Shown in pieces: positions 36,301 through 44,700 of a stretch of DNA of 64,000 nucleotides; position 1 is the stretch's first letter; every line of letters starts with the position of its first letter. Under the pieces are notes generated by a model that saw nothing but the letters and a program-made list of their open reading frames with translations, had not been told where the DNA came from and ran no database searches. Origin of the DNA: an uncultured Clostridia bacterium (GTDB lineage Bacteria > Bacillota > Clostridia > Lachnospirales > CAG-274); NCBI GenBank assembly GCA_947632615.1, contig CANRPW010000005.1, forward strand, positions 1 to 64,000, in the 5' to 3' direction. Both the position numbers and the translations under genes were made by a program.

Positions 36301-36993
36301 TTCAATATTACCTATTACTTCTGTGCCTTCTATAGCTTCTATAGCCACATTTTCAGCGGAAACAAGGCTAAGAGGTGTTGCCTTTACAGATTTTCCGTAG
36401 TTAAGGGATATATAAGCCAAATCGGCAATATTTACTAATTTATCATTGTTAAGATCAAGAGTGAGATCGTTGCTGCCGGCTTCAATGGCCTGCATAAGTA
36501 TCCCGGCATCTGCCTCGTCGACCACTCCGCTGCCGTCAACATCGCCTATGGGAATAACACCGTAAACATCCGAGCCTATAATGGTATTTTTCTCCTTACT
36601 GTTGTTAAGCTCTATCTGTGTAGTGCTTCCCTTTTGAATATCAATTTGCTGATCGTATACTGCATAGCCCTCAGCAGTCACCGAAAGATCATATTTGCCT
36701 ACGGGTATGTTCTTTAAAATTCCCGAAGCAAGTGTGCCCTTTTCATTACTGATGAGTTCCATGCTCTGAGTGTTGCTGCTGTTATCTGCCGATGTAAGTT
36801 TAGCCGCAAAAGCATCTCCCGGCGCAGGCAGATCAAGATCAATATCAAGCTCAAAGCTGCCAACTTCGGAAATACTTATAGGCATTATGCCATATCCTGC
36901 AGAAACAACAGATGTGAAAGCGTTCTGTGACAAAAATGCAGTCGCAAGCGCTATGGCGAGTGCCTTTTTGCCAACTTTTAGATTACTTTTCAT
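30382..36993 (-). CDS. Giant cell-surface M60-like metallopeptidase with dockerin and SLH domains
   Basis: 2203 residues. Order: signal peptide (about 1-33); a carboxypeptidase-regulatory-like beta unit; dockerin type I repeats (about 150-205, DVDGSGVVDEAD and LDLNNDKLVNIAD); a discoidin-like region; two fibronectin III-like units (about 405-590); a second sugar-binding-like region; the peptidase with HEIGH at 1119-1123 and a Glu about 10 residues on, the M60/enhancin gluzincin pattern; a further F5/8C-like unit; a Glu/Thr-rich linker; a cohesin-like beta domain (about 1780-1920); a Gly/Ser/His linker; three SLH domains (about 2020-2203). M60 enzymes cleave mucin-type glycoproteins; SLH domains bind the wall. 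ATG 36993 has AAGGAG; an in-frame TTG 18 bases upstream is not the start. Boundaries are estimates. Confidence 0.85.
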   Translation of the reverse strand: MKSNLKVGKKALAIALATAFLSQNAFTSVVSAGYGIMPISISEVGSFELDIDLDLPAPGDAFAAKLTSADNSSNTQSMELISNEKGTLASGILKNIPVGKYDLSVTAEGYAVYDQQIDIQKGSTTQIELNNSKEKNTIIGSDVYGVIPIGDVDGSGVVDEADAGILMQAIEAGSNDLTLDLNNDKLVNIADLAYISLNYGKSVKATPLSLVSAENVAIEAIEGTEVIGNIEDIMGSLDAVVQLAPANSGAISEENPVEIALNISDPTDLDPDAALPEEQKIDGIVIRPPSGSANLIERGTVTVEDEDGNTYDYTIGDSSVIRAYSGGLSLIAGAASLNSIKPIAGSQKAKTESDGTIVIDIGSKIAIKKVTIKVTGSSTKLVDIAKVEFLNNMESRIGEPELNIPTISGWTQTAWGLYPAFDITWDNQTNVDGYEVSVSSNGSEAKINTKTNKASVIDLAGADLSTYVPYTVKVRSVSGDWKSPYSEPYVVILKPNGVPPVPEGINATGLTESIKVTWKNMRDTQKYSLFYRQQGADNYIEVPDLTTNSYLIPNLVPEATYEIYIVGHNEFGMSNNSPVNTAKVLASQGVVMPEYMLINTSNGVGQLTNHVVSEELPNGLYSYVGENYIVVDNSQATYAVEDDWDTGYHYTNYALPIVTLDREYKIDTICFAPSASQPYYYTDATIRYKDSATGEMVKAPKASLSRRMDKAGGIYYSVTVDEPITSNTFQLCIAVGGNNRLASVSEMKFYNYDDIADRIDALYEDNMHLKLRSEVGEDDIKKLEDELEEPDPACGELHPDYDILKRELEYARELLNTQALEDIVIVDTGITPKADGNIDFAMSLTNFQPLGVVAKAGEKLVVYLGSPYEAEGTRTDVNLIATQNHGESTKWYQNCGNLKIGRNEIQIPYIATSGETENGGALYVEWSGGANTREYSVRVSGGEKIPVLNVAGKEGQERTHAIQNYMAELNEYVPTIKDKHNADHGSVAYGESCIADYTEIVMNNMMYSVPATQIYEGIGNGGAEKLENAIKAMEQEIDLFYTFKGLNKDAESDSKNRYPKQRLNIRYHKMFAGAFMYAGGKHIGIEYGSVPELMNITPVEADENGKKISGQLTGWGIAHEIGHVINNKNYVKAEITNNVFATLSTQDYNRSDYNKVYDAVVKGVTGQTLDPATALAMYLQLHMFYDKYYDFKTYESAEDRLENLFFARMDSYSRDPSSAPGETALTLTDYPIDNLIRLASAAAQKDLTDFFEAWGFAPTEDTRIYTSQFDKETKKIQYINPNAWEYRLEGGASMPTGTTVSANITTDHPGNIINDNEVTISLNNTGGDAMLGYEITRNGKTVAFVTADKTSYTDTITTGNNMVYQYQVVGYDKLLNATNPVLLTPVKVRHDGSIGRDDWSIETNMRSDADQDIVADGENGYCEDTYISAIANIIGKGDGSGYVGKTDGDAAEFTVNLGGTEQVVALKYKGEAASYTIFVSEDNTNWTEAKTGSFTGDDTVYFNKPEEPGYMYIYSAAYVKVVFGGTSASINDIEILGPTGDNVDLIESGIGKLKTEYVFDTNTNDSIPEGSIIFTGEYTGNPAYNVVKLLDENGNIIDGTQITLAEEPVNGELGNVNDGIWIYWIEPDDDNYNSLPAKVQAELYRVDNAHTLEGERLVSNSLYLDVPSDLEDIVISAAPPEDTGGEASTEEISENITEISTEAVISENTSEENTEAQTTAIEEPVTEQESEVVNAASDEGLAEEAGEASDDMQSYTVSEEGDAYITAYNTEEEPDIPANQFIFTPDDEVKGKAGMQWGIGDETITDIIAFQAAFDISPVDSADVQIEWTDILNDPERCALHEIHYDRETGKLYMFVVADENLIENGVITLGSIKVTSDEGAREILLTLDKDSVITLSSDFKTLSMPSDDVDGGILFTMIDPPVEKPTEESTEATTDAPTESPTEAPTETTTHSTSSGGSGGGGGGHRHSGSSSVIEETSAENTTKEIVSEGTTVVENENTGDETSNSADESAASFGEKTLDVSEIFTDVVKTAWYHDAVQKAYDNKWFAGATDKLFAPNGVVTRGMFVTVLGRFENAKGTPDNKFKDVDPKAYYAEYVAWAAEEGIVKGISDTEFAPETAITREQIALIFYNYLKTKDVKLDEKDNTEFKDDKDISTWAYEAVYYMQKTGLISGMPDGTFAPKKTATRAEIATIFALVDDKLS

Positions 36994-37047
36994 TTCCCTC
37001 GCTCCTTTCAAGGGGGGAACCCTTAATAAAAAATTTTATATAGATTT

Positions 37048-37076
37048 ATTATAGCATTTTTTGACAAAATTGTATA
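37048..37076 (-). promoter_or_regulatory. Putative promoter of the giant surface protein gene
   Basis: Minus-strand TATACA (37071-37076), 17-base spacer, consensus TATAAT (37048-37053), 55 bases before the start codon. The -35 box is weak. Confidence 0.5.
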
Positions 37077-37135
37077 TAGGTATTCAAAAATTTCTTTAAA
37101 ATTTACGATAATGTAATATTTGTAATATTGCCATA

Positions 37136-37281
37136 AGCGTAACTCTGCTCAGACCGCTTGGCGGTCTGAACAGAGTTACGCTGCGGGGGCGGACGGGGCG
37201 TGGGAAGCGGAAGGGGCGACTTCGCGCCCCTTCCGCTTCCCACGCCCCGTCCGCCCCCGCAGCTACGCAGTCTGGTCAGCT
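37136..37281. repeat. Large hairpin element F
   Basis: Second hairpin (22-bp arms 37136-37157/37161-37182, one C-A mismatch, loop TTG), perfect 36-bp core (37183-37218/37225-37260, 6-base loop) and forward tail ACGCAGTCTGGTCAGC (about 37265-37280). It lies in the divergent space between two promoters and would be in neither transcript. Confidence 0.92.
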
Positions 37282-37315
37282 TGATTTTGAGGCTGCCACT
37301 CCTTGTTTAAAGGTA

Positions 37316-37344
37316 TTGTATTTTAAGCCCGGTTATGATAAAAT
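37316..37344 (+). promoter_or_regulatory. Putative promoter of the RNase E/G gene
   Basis: TTGTAT (37316-37321), 17-base spacer, TAAAAT (37339-37344), 25 bases before the start codon. Confidence 0.55.
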
Positions 37345-37369
37345 ATCAAAAAAACACGGGAGGAAGCCC

Positions 37370-38560
37370 ATGAGAAGAGTAATAACAGACTTTAGCGAAG
37401 ACGTCATCAAAACAGCCCTCACAGAAAACGGCGAACTTATAGAATTAATAGCTACCCTAAGAAACCAATCCTTTAAAATAGGCAATATATATGCAGGAAA
37501 GGTCAAGCGCATACTTAAAAGCGGCTTTTCATTCATAGATATAGGAGATGATAAAAACGCTTTTTTATATTTTACGGATAAAAAAGAAGCAGCTCTCTTT
37601 AAAAACGGAAAATTAAGCCTGAAGGAAGGCGACGATATTATCGTACAGATAACAAGAGAAGCTATAAACGACAAGGGTGCCGCTGTAACCACCGCTCTTT
37701 CTTTAAGCGGAGACTACTCAGTATTAATGGTTGGAAGCGGTGAAATAAGAATATCACGCAAAATTGCCGATCCTGACTCTCGTGCAGGTCTTAAGCAAGC
37801 CGCCGAGGCAGTCGGTATGTCCCAATTTGACATAATTGTCAGAACAAAAGCGGAAACGGTTTCTTCTGAGCTTATAAGTGCAGAGCTTAATACTCTTAAA
37901 AATAGACTTGAAAATATTTGCAGAGCCGGCAAATATATAAAGACTCCTGCCCTGCTCTACTCCGCAGACAACGAAGCAATGGCAGCAATAAAGTCTTTTA
38001 TCAGAGAAAATGACTTTGAAATAGTTGTAAATAATGAAGATGAATACTTTAAATATATAGATACTGAAAAAATAACCAAGCCAATATGCTTGCCTACCCA
38101 GTCGCCTATATTCAGAGAATACTTTTTAGAGGACAAAATAAAAAAAGTGCTATATCCGAAGGTCTGGCTAAAAAGCGGCGGCTGGATAATGATAGAAACC
38201 ACAGAGGCTATGGTTGTGGTGGATGTTAATACAGGGAAGTTTAATTTGAAAAATCACGAGGACAATGTATTTAAAACCAACAAAGAGGCAGCCGTTGAAA
38301 TTATGCGGCAGCTTCGTTTGAGAAATTTATCGGGTATAATAATAATTGACTTTGTAAATATGAATAACCCCGAATATAATAAAGAGATATTAAGCATTTT
38401 AAATGAGGAAGCAAAAAAAGACAGAATTTCAGTGTCAATAGTCGGTATGACTAATTTGGGACTTATAGAGCTTACAAGAAAGAAAACCGGGCTGCCTATA
38501 GCAGATCGTCTTTTAAAAACCTGCCCTCAATGTATGGGCACGGGAAAAGTTTTGGGTTAG
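37370..38560 (+). CDS. rng: Ribonuclease E/G family protein, short form
   Basis: 396-residue endoribonuclease of the RNase G type for rRNA and mRNA processing. An S1 RNA-binding domain lies at about 37-120 (GNIYAGKVKRILKSGFSFID); catalytic metal Asp residues sit in VVDVNTGK (near 283) and IIIDFVNM (near 328); the zinc-link CPQCMGTG is at the very end. E. coli RNase G (about 489 residues) continues with a small domain after this motif, so this protein is C-terminally short. The start MRRVITDF follows GGGAGG; an upstream in-frame ATG at 37316 lies inside the promoter. Confidence 0.9.
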   Translation: MRRVITDFSEDVIKTALTENGELIELIATLRNQSFKIGNIYAGKVKRILKSGFSFIDIGDDKNAFLYFTDKKEAALFKNGKLSLKEGDDIIVQITREAINDKGAAVTTALSLSGDYSVLMVGSGEIRISRKIADPDSRAGLKQAAEAVGMSQFDIIVRTKAETVSSELISAELNTLKNRLENICRAGKYIKTPALLYSADNEAMAAIKSFIRENDFEIVVNNEDEYFKYIDTEKITKPICLPTQSPIFREYFLEDKIKKVLYPKVWLKSGGWIMIETTEAMVVVDVNTGKFNLKNHEDNVFKTNKEAAVEIMRQLRLRNLSGIIIIDFVNMNNPEYNKEILSILNEEAKKDRISVSIVGMTNLGLIELTRKKTGLPIADRLLKTCPQCMGTGKVLG

Positions 38561-38562
38561 CT

Positions 38563-38840
38563 CACAAAAAACGCTGTTTGGCTCTGCCAAACAGCGTTTT
38601 TTGTGCCCTCGCGGGCGGACCGGGTCAGGGGGAAAAGGGGCGGCTTTGCCGCCCCTTTTCCCCCTGACCCGGTCCGCCCGCGAGGGCACGCCCCGCCCAG
38701 CCCCAACAAGCCCCGCCCGAAACGCCTTTAGGCGTTTCGGGCGGGGCTTGTTGGGGCTGGGCGGGGCGGCGAGGGGCGAAAAGCAGCGGCTCCTACGTCG
38801 CCGCTGCTTTTCGCCCCTCGCTTAAGCCGCTGTGGTTACC
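38563..38840. repeat. Compound hairpin element G (four hairpins)
   Basis: Four adjacent perfect or near-perfect hairpins: a, 19 bp (38563-38581/38587-38605); b, 39 bp (38606-38644/38648-38686); c, 39 bp (38689-38727/38730-38768), with the C-rich arm first, unlike other cores; d, 22 bp (38769-38790/38800-38821). The tail GCCGCTGTGGTTACC (about 38826-38840) follows. Hairpin a has a T-rich 3' arm and begins 2 bases after the rng stop, so it may terminate rng. Converging genes flank the element. Confidence 0.92.
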
Positions 38841-38845
38841 CGGCT

Positions 38846-39574
38846 TTATAATACCTTTTCTAAAAATGATTTTGTTCTTTCATTCTGCGGATCTCCAAAA
38901 ATCTGTTCGGGCGTGCCCTGTTCTACAATATAGCCGCCGTCCAAAAACAGCACTCTGTCAGCAACCTCTCTGGCAAAGCCCATTTCATGAGTTACTACGA
39001 CCATAGTCATACCCTCTTTTGCAAGCTCCTTCATAACGTCAAGCACCTCTCCTACCATTTCAGGATCCAGCGCTGAGGTGGGCTCGTCAAAAAGCATAAC
39101 ATCAGGACCCATGCAAAGGGCTCTTGCTATAGCCACTCTCTGCTGCTGTCCGCCGGAAAGCTGAGCAGGAAACTGATCTCTTTTATCTGCAAGACCCACT
39201 CTTGCCAAAAGCTCCATGCCCTTCTTTTCAGCCTGCTCTTTAGTCATTTTCTTTCTGTCAACAGGCGCAAGCATAATATTTTTTATGACTGATAAATGCG
39301 GAAAAAGATTAAACTGCTGAAAAACCATTCCTATGTTCTCTCTTGCCTTGTTTATGTCTGTTTTTTTATCGGTAAGCCTTTGTCCATCAACAGTCACTTT
39401 GCCTTCTGTAGGATGCTCAAGACAGTTTATACATCTTAAAAGCGTGCTCTTTCCCGATCCGGAAGGACCTATAAGGCATACAACTTCTCCTTCTTCCACA
39501 TTAAGGTCTATTCCTTTTAAAACCTCTAACTTGCCAAATTTCTTTACAAGTCCATTAATTTCTATTTTTGCCAA
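38846..39574 (-). CDS. glnQ: Polar amino acid ABC transporter ATPase
   Basis: 242-residue ATPase of the GlnQ/HisP class. Walker A GPSGSGKS (near 36-43), Q-loop FQQFNLFPH, signature LSGGQQQR (near 138) and Walker [15 protein letters not shown]. It powers uptake of a polar amino acid, probably glutamine, with the permease and binding protein upstream. The start is TTG at 39574 with GGAGG seven bases before; it overlaps the permease by 20 bases. Confidence 0.92.
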   Translation of the reverse strand: MAKIEINGLVKKFGKLEVLKGIDLNVEEGEVVCLIGPSGSGKSTLLRCINCLEHPTEGKVTVDGQRLTDKKTDINKARENIGMVFQQFNLFPHLSVIKNIMLAPVDRKKMTKEQAEKKGMELLARVGLADKRDQFPAQLSGGQQQRVAIARALCMGPDVMLFDEPTSALDPEMVGEVLDVMKELAKEGMTMVVVTHEMGFAREVADRVLFLDGGYIVEQGTPEQIFGDPQNERTKSFLEKVL

Positions 39575-40214
39575 CGGAAAGCCTCCTCTCTATAAGTTGA
39601 GAAATCTTTGATAACGTATAGCATATAACAAAATATACAAGACCAACAAGTATCCATACAAAAAATGACTTATATGTTCTGGCAATTACCTGCTTAGCCT
39701 GCATTACAATATCCATAAGACCTATAACAGAAATGATCGACGTATCTTTAAGAGTTATAATAAACTGATTTACAACTGAAGGTATTACTATTCTGAATGC
39801 CTGTGGGAGTATTACCTTGCCCATTGTGCTTGAATATGGCATACCAAGGCTTCTTGCCGCCTCAGTCTGACCAATGTTTACAGCCTGTATGCCGCCTCTG
39901 AATATTTCCGAAAGATAAGCGCCTGCATTCATACTCAGAGAAATAACACCTGCCGTATATGCCGTCATTCTTATTCCCAAAAACTGAGTCAGACCAAAAT
40001 ATATGAAAAATACCTGTACTAATATAGGCGTTCCTCTGATTATGGCAATATATATGTTGGATATAAATTTTAAATACTTTGTCATACCGAGCAAACAGGA
40101 AATAAGACCCAATAAAACTGCCAACGGAAGAACTACTACGGTAAGCTCAAGGGTAATAACCGCACCTTTTAACAGCAATGGCATTGTCTGCTGAAATATA
40201 TCATAAAATGTCAT
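39555..40214 (-). CDS. Polar amino acid ABC transporter permease
   Basis: 219-residue HisM/GlnP-type permease with about five membrane helices and the EAA loop ([21 protein letters not shown]) that contacts the ATPase. AGGGGA ribosome site. It forms the membrane channel with the ATPase encoded downstream and receives substrate from the lipoprotein encoded upstream. Substrate class by family only. Confidence 0.92.
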   Translation of the reverse strand: MTFYDIFQQTMPLLLKGAVITLELTVVVLPLAVLLGLISCLLGMTKYLKFISNIYIAIIRGTPILVQVFFIYFGLTQFLGIRMTAYTAGVISLSMNAGAYLSEIFRGGIQAVNIGQTEAARSLGMPYSSTMGKVILPQAFRIVIPSVVNQFIITLKDTSIISVIGLMDIVMQAKQVIARTYKSFFVWILVGLVYFVICYTLSKISQLIERRLSVGKNRN

Positions 40215-40238
40215 TATTCATTCCCCTATTCTTATCTT

Positions 40239-40290
40239 AAAAAACGCTCCCGATCAATCAAACCTTATCGTCTGATTAATCGAAAGCGTT
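40239..40290 (-). terminator. Intercistronic terminator between binding protein and permease
   Basis: Minus-strand imperfect stem beginning AACGCT and ending AGCGTT, with inner CGAT/ATCG and AATCA/TGATT pairs, followed by six T. Partial termination here would give more binding protein than permease. Confidence 0.7.
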
Positions 40291-40329
40291 AAATTTAATT
40301 CAACTTATTTTATAATAAAACAATTTCCA

Positions 40330-41130
40330 TTATTCAGAGATATATGTGTCTAAAATTTCCTGATATGTTCCGTTATCCTTAATATTCTGAAGACCTGCGT
40401 TGAACATTTCAAGAAGTTCGGCATTTTCTCCCTTATGAACAGCAAAGCCATAGCTTGAGCCCTGTTCCTTATCTGTTACTGTCTTAAGTCCAAGACCCTG
40501 ATTGATGGCATAGCCAAGTACAGGATAGTCTTCAAAACAAGCAACAGAATTACCTGCAATAACATCTTCATACATCATTGAAGAGTCTGTAAATGTAACC
40601 ATTTCAAAGCCGTACTGATCTGCAATAGACTCTGCAAAGTCAGCGCCTTCTGTACCCTGCTTAACAGCAACCTTCTGACCTTCAAGGTCTTCATAGCCTG
40701 TGATGTCCGAGTCAGCTGCAACACCCATCATAACGCCTGAGTCGAAGTAAGGCTCTGAGAAGTCAAAGCTTTCTTTTCTTGCATCTGTAATTGACATACC
40801 TGCAATAACACCGTCAACCTGTTCTGACTCAAGTGCCTGTACAGCTGCATCAAAACCAAGTACGTTTACTTCATACTTAAATCCCTGATCCTCAGCTACA
40901 GCAGCAAGTATATCCATATCAATACCTACCTGGTCGCCGTTTTCATCCTGGAATTCAAATGGAGCGAATGTTGTATCAGTACCGATTACATAAACCTTGT
41001 CGCTTCCGCCGTCTTCTGTGGCTGCAGCCTCGCTGTCGCCGGATACTGCATCACTGTCACTGCTTGTTGAACATGCTGCAAGACTGAATGTCATAGCGCC
41101 TATCATAAGTGCGCATAAAAATTTTTTCAT
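40330..41130 (-). CDS. Polar amino acid ABC transporter substrate-binding lipoprotein
   Basis: 266 residues with a lipoprotein signal and lipobox SLAAC (Cys20), then a Ser/Asp/Glu-rich linker and a type 2 periplasmic binding fold: GTDTTFAPFEFQDENG (about 50-65), the DGVIAGMSIT hinge and VKQGTEGADFA. It is the GlnH/FliY type, for glutamine, arginine or cystine-like ligands; the ligand cannot be fixed from sequence. AGGAGG ribosome site. First gene of the transporter operon. Confidence 0.93.
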   Translation of the reverse strand: MKKFLCALMIGAMTFSLAACSTSSDSDAVSGDSEAAATEDGGSDKVYVIGTDTTFAPFEFQDENGDQVGIDMDILAAVAEDQGFKYEVNVLGFDAAVQALESEQVDGVIAGMSITDARKESFDFSEPYFDSGVMMGVAADSDITGYEDLEGQKVAVKQGTEGADFAESIADQYGFEMVTFTDSSMMYEDVIAGNSVACFEDYPVLGYAINQGLGLKTVTDKEQGSSYGFAVHKGENAELLEMFNAGLQNIKDNGTYQEILDTYISE

Positions 41131-41180
41131 TTTAAAATCTCCTCCTTTGGTATATATAAGTATATAAACAATTCCCTATT

Positions 41181-41209
41181 ATTTTAACATATAAAACGGT
41201 TTATTTCAA
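41181..41209 (-). promoter_or_regulatory. Sigma-A promoter of the amino acid transporter operon
   Basis: Minus-strand TTGAAA (41204-41209), 17-base spacer, TAAAAT (41181-41186). Confidence 0.75.
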
Positions 41210-41238
41210 TCACTAAATTATTAAATTTTTATAAAATG

Positions 41239-41643
41239 TTAAATATCATAGTCTTTTTCTTCTTTCCTGAACCTCACAAGCTCCTTTATAAAATATGTAA
41301 CGAAATCCAACTCGTTATCAGTAAGATTTTTCAGCAGAGTTTCAACCGCAGCGAGCTTTTTTTCTTCAGAAGTACGATCAACGGTTTCACATATTCCAAG
41401 TACATCCCTTTTTATAAGCTCATCAACAGTAATAGAGAAAAAATCGGCTATATTACAGAGGTTTTTAATGGTCGTACCTCTATTTCCCCTCTCTATAAGC
41501 CCTAAGGCGCTGGGTGAAATATCCAAAAAATAAGAAAGATCCTCAAGAGTAAAATTTCTGAGCAGTCTTTCATACCTTATATTAGCACCTATAATTTTAT
41601 TATAGTCAACATCGCGCCCTGCACGGTCAAGCTTTTCACCCAT
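41239..41643 (-). CDS. XRE family helix-turn-helix regulator
   Basis: 134 residues. The helix-turn-helix is at about 20-70 (IRYERLLRNFTLEDLSYFL in parts, then ISPSALGLIERGNRG), followed by a helical C-terminal part (EEKKLAAVETLLKNLTDNELDFV) likely for dimerisation. The GGGGG ribosome site lies 10 bases before ATG 41643; an ATG 9 bases earlier is too close to the site. It lies just upstream of the amino acid transporter on the same strand and may control it, but that is only neighbourhood inference. Confidence 0.8.
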   Translation of the reverse strand: MGEKLDRAGRDVDYNKIIGANIRYERLLRNFTLEDLSYFLDISPSALGLIERGNRGTTIKNLCNIADFFSITVDELIKRDVLGICETVDRTSEEKKLAAVETLLKNLTDNELDFVTYFIKELVRFRKEEKDYDI

Positions 41644-41678
41644 TACAAACATGCCCCCATAAAAACTATATTTTATAT

Positions 41679-41707
41679 ATTTTATCATATATGTTCAAAT
41701 TTTTCAA
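41679..41707 (-). promoter_or_regulatory. Sigma-A promoter of the XRE regulator gene
   Basis: Minus-strand TTGAAA (41702-41707), 17-base spacer, TAAAAT (41679-41684). Confidence 0.72.
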
Positions 41708-41733
41708 GCCCATCTGCGACCCTATATATAAGC

Positions 41734-41763
41734 AAAAAAAGACCGAGGGAAAAACCCTCGGTC
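41734..41763 (-). terminator. Intrinsic terminator of nifJ
   Basis: Stem GACCGAGGG/CCCTCGGTC with a short loop and a run of seven T on the minus strand, 20 bases past the nifJ stop. Confidence 0.92.
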
Positions 41764-41782
41764 TGAATTATTTTTTTTGCAA

Positions 41783-44700
41783 TTATTTTGCTGCAAGTTC
41801 CTTATATTTACCAAGTCTTCTCTTAGCATCAGCTTCGCACTGTTCAAAGAGTTCTGCTGCGGTATCCGGGAACTGGCGTGCAAGTGAGTTATAACGTACT
41901 TCACTCTTGATGAAATCCTGGAATGATTCTGTAGGTTCTTTAGAATCAAGTGAGAACGGATTTTTGCCTTCAGCTTCAAGAGCAGGGTTATAACGATAGT
42001 TCTGCCAATATCCACATTCAACGGCTCTCTTAGCTTCCTTCTGTGAGAAGTTCATCTTGATACCGTGGTTGATACATGGAGCATAACCGATGATAAGTGA
42101 AGGTCCTTTATAGCTTTCAGCCTCTACGATAGCCTTGATAAGCTGGTTCTTGTCATAGCCCATATTTACCTGTGCTACATATACATAGCCATAGCTCATA
42201 GCCATCATACCAAGGTCCTTCTTACGGATCTTCTTACCTGATGCAGCAAACTTAGCAATAGCTGATCTTGGTGTTGACTTAGAAGCCTGACCACCTGTGT
42301 TTGAATATACTTCTGTATCGAATACGAATACGTTTACGTCTTCGCCTGATGCAAGTACATGGTCAAGTCCGCCGTAGCCGATATCATAAGCCCAGCCGTC
42401 GCCGCCGAAGATCCACTGGCTCTTCTTAACGAGATGATCCTTAGCTGCAAGAATTTCGTCAGCAATAGCCTTAGCATCGCCGCTTACAGTGCCAAGAGCC
42501 TCAACAAGAGCTGCTGATGTAGCCTTAGAAGCTTCGCCGTCGTTCATTGAGTCGATCCAAGCTGCGCAAGCTGCCTTTACAGCATCGCTTACATTAGCTT
42601 CCATAAGAGCTTCAGCCTTCATCTTAACAAGCTCTCTCTGCTGCTTAACTGATGTATACATACCAAGACCGAATTCTGCGTTGTCCTCGAAGAGTGAGTT
42701 ACACCAAGCAGGACCCTGTCCCTTGTCGTTTGTTGTATAAGGTGTTGAAGGTGCTGAGCCGCCCCAGATTGATGAACAGCCTGTAGCGTTTGCAATGTAC
42801 ATTCTGTCACCGTAAAGCTGAGTGATGAGCTTAGCATATGGTGTCTCGCCGCAGCCTGCGCATGCGCCTGAGAATTCAAATAATGGCTTTTCAAACTGGC
42901 TGCCCTTAACTGTATTCTTATTCATAGGATTCTTCTTTGTAGGAAGAGCTGCAAGATAATCCCATACAGGTATCTCACCATGCTGAGAATCGATAGGAGC
43001 CATTGAAAGAGCGCTTTCCTTAGCAGGACAAATGTCAGCACAGTTTCCGCAGCCTGAGCAGTCAAGTACGTCAACCTGAATCTTGAACTTAAGACCCTTA
43101 GCGCCAACAGCATCCTTAACAGCGATAGGTGAAGGAGCAGCAGCTACTTCCTCGTCTGTAAGAAGGAACGGTCTTATTGCAGCGTGTGGACATACATATG
43201 AACACTGGTTGCACTGTATACACTTGTCGATATCCCATACAGGAACGTCTATAGCAATACCGCGCTTTTCATAAGCAGCAGTACCGGGTTCAAATGAACC
43301 GTCTTCGATGCCTGCGAATGCAGAAACAGGAAGTAAGTCACCCTTCTGAGCATTCATAGGATCTACTATGTTCTTTATAAATGCAGGTCTTTCAGCTACA
43401 GCAGCGGCCTCGTCGTCAGCAGCGTTTGCCCAGCTTGCGGGAACTTCTACCTTCTTAACCTTTGCTATACCTGCATCTACTGCCTGATAGTTCATATTAA
43501 CGATAGCGTCACCCTTACGTCCGTAGGTCTTCTTGATAGCCTGCTTCATAAAGTCAACAGCATCGTCAATAGGAATAATGTTTGCGATCTTGAAGAACGC
43601 AGCCTGTAATACAGCATTGAACTTGCTTCCGAGACCAAGCTCTTTACCTATATCTACGGCATCAATAATATAGAAATTGATATTCTTCTTAGCTAAAGCT
43701 CTCTTAACATCTGCGGGAAGATTAGCATCAAGCTCGTCCTCTGACCAGATTGTGTTAAGAAGGAAGCTTCCGCCTTCCTTAATGTCAGAAACTACGTCAT
43801 ATTTTGTAAGGTATGACTGCTGATGACATGCTACGAAGTCAGCAGTTGTTACAAGATATGGGCTTCTGATAGGATCTTTACCAAAACGAAGGTGAGATAC
43901 AGTGATACCGCCGGACTTCTTTGAGTCATATGAGAAGTAAGCCTGAGCGTACATGTCTGTATGGTCGCCTATGATCTTGATAGAGTTCTTGTTAGCACCT
44001 ACAGTACCGTCAGAACCAAGACCCCAGAATTTACATGAAGTTGTATGCTCGCCGGTAACGTCAACTTCCGGACCTGCATCTAATGAAAGATTTGTTACGT
44101 CGTCCTTGATTGCGATTGTGAACGGATTTTTCGGCTTGTCAGCATCAAGGTTTTCATATACGGAAATGATATGAGCAGGAGTAGTATCCTTAGAACCAAG
44201 ACCGTAACGTCCGCCAACGATCTCTCTTGTGTCACCCTTCTGGAAGAAGGCTGTACATACGTCTAAGTAAAGAGGTTCGCCCTGTGCGCCGGGTTCTTTT
44301 GTTCTGTCAAGAACAGCGATCTTCTTAGCTGTCTTAGGTATAGCAGCAATAAATTTGTCTGCTACGAACGGTCTGTAAAGGTGTACGTTTACAAGACCTA
44401 CCTTTTCGCCCTTAGCTGTTAAGTAGTCAATAGTCTCTTCGATACAGTCGCATACAGAGCCCATAGCTACGATAACCTTTTCAGCATCGGGTGCGCCGTA
44501 ATAGTTGTAAAGCTGATAATCTCTGCCTGTAAGCTTAGAGATCTCTGCCATATATTCCTCAACTATTGCAGGAACATTGTCATAATATGGGTTACAAGCT
44601 TCACGAGCCTGGAAGAAGATATCCGGGTTCTGTGCTGTACCTCTTGTTACAGGATGTTCAGGATTGAGCGCATGATCCTTAAAGGCTTTAACTGCGTCCC

